Assembly (NCBI GenBank): GCA_019095985.1 | Contig: CM032662.1 | Location: 40,630,921 to 40,694,920, forward strand | Length of the DNA: 64,000 nucleotides | Direction of reading: 5' to 3' | Origin: Streblospio benedicti | Lineage: Eukaryota; Annelida; Polychaeta; Spionida; Spionidae | Shown here: positions 63,476 to 64,000 of the stretch, one piece after another | Layout of the letters: each line of letters opens with the position of its first letter | Numbering within the stretch: the stretch's first letter is position 1 | Position numbers and translations under genes: made by a program | Notes under the pieces: generated by a model | Told to the model about the DNA's origin: nothing | The model's database searches: none | The model's input: the letters and a program-made list of their open reading frames with translations, nothing else

Positions 63476-64000
63476 TGTAATTTTTTTTAACTTTGAAGGT
63501 TAGAAAAATAGGATAAAAAATTTATTAAAAGAATTCATAACCAGTGCGATCATGCAAGGATTTTTTTTTTTTTTTTTCAAATAATTGGCCGTTTCAGACA
63601 ACTTTTACATTTTTTTTATTCAGCTACAAATAAAATTTTGGGCGTGGGATTTATAATAATACAATATTGTATTTGCAATGTAATTTCAATGTCATGATCA
63701 CTGATATGAATATAAAGTTTTTATTTTACACACTAGTGATTTTGTGACCATCAAAATGTCCAGCATATCCAAATACTGTAATATCGACGCAGACATAAAA
63801 AAGTGCTCTTCAATAGTCTAGAAATTGATATAGACGTTTAACTTCACCTACCACTTAAACTAAACTAAATTTGTTCACAGCCTTTTAATTTGGCGGTTTT
63901 GAGCGGATTAATTTCACGGCCACTGTAAAACTTATATTGAGCAGCTACTGTATATTAATTTTACGTGGTTGATTCACATTTCCTTTCTGATGGGCTAACA

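Overview
The window is AT-rich, intron-rich animal DNA: genes are split into many short exons with GT-AG introns, and introns and gene gaps are packed with small inverted-repeat transposons. The gene set, together with a repeat opening AAGAGGCCCATGGGCC of a type I associate with bivalve genomes, suggests a mollusc or another lophotrochozoan. The sequence alone does not fix the species. A 100-base run of N (12032-12131) shows this is a scaffolded draft, and several coding frameshifts, most of them at single-base runs, look like uncorrected base-calling errors.

Layout. 1-3660: a diverged tandem repeat of roughly 1 kb units with a 1.25 kb inverted-repeat transposon inside it. 4172-14416 (+): C-terminal two thirds of ZRANB3 (SNF2 helicase end, PIP box, two NZF fingers, HNH nuclease); one intron holds a Penelope-like retroelement relic and a Harbinger-type element. 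14417-18090: repeats. 18091-20351 (-): sphingosine-1-phosphate phosphatase of the SGPP family. 22161-29045 (-): a 13-exon S9 family serine peptidase. 29694-30073 (+): a DMAC1/TMEM261-like mitochondrial protein, head to head with the peptidase. 30074-34578: intergenic, with another Harbinger-type element. 34579-42753 (-): XPO1 (exportin-1/CRM1), complete. 42754-47081: LINE remnants and a presumed promoter region. 47082-50614 (+): a ZNF410 orthologue. 53280-56805 (-): FAM161. 57138-62688 (+): COQ6, head to head with FAM161. 62689-64000: microsatellite, palindrome and inverted-repeat elements.

The most interesting signal is gene order. XPO1, ZNF410, FAM161 and COQ6 lie together here. In human the block is split between two chromosomes: XPO1-FAM161A on 2p15 and ZNF410-FAM161B-COQ6 on 14q24.3, with the same relative orientations as I recall them. 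The window therefore looks like the arrangement that existed before the vertebrate genome duplications, with each vertebrate copy later losing complementary genes.

The genes do not form a single pathway. ZRANB3 acts at stalled replication forks with PCNA, SGPP in sphingolipid turnover at the ER, DMAC1 and COQ6 in mitochondria (complex I assembly and ubiquinone synthesis), XPO1 in nuclear export, ZNF410 in transcription, and FAM161 at centrosome and cilium microtubules. I found no CRISPR array, operon, phage or complete rRNA/tRNA gene. The transposon record is rich: at least three elements have TAA/TTA target duplications, two nested insertions have 5-base AT-rich duplications, and several nearly perfect palindromes are present.
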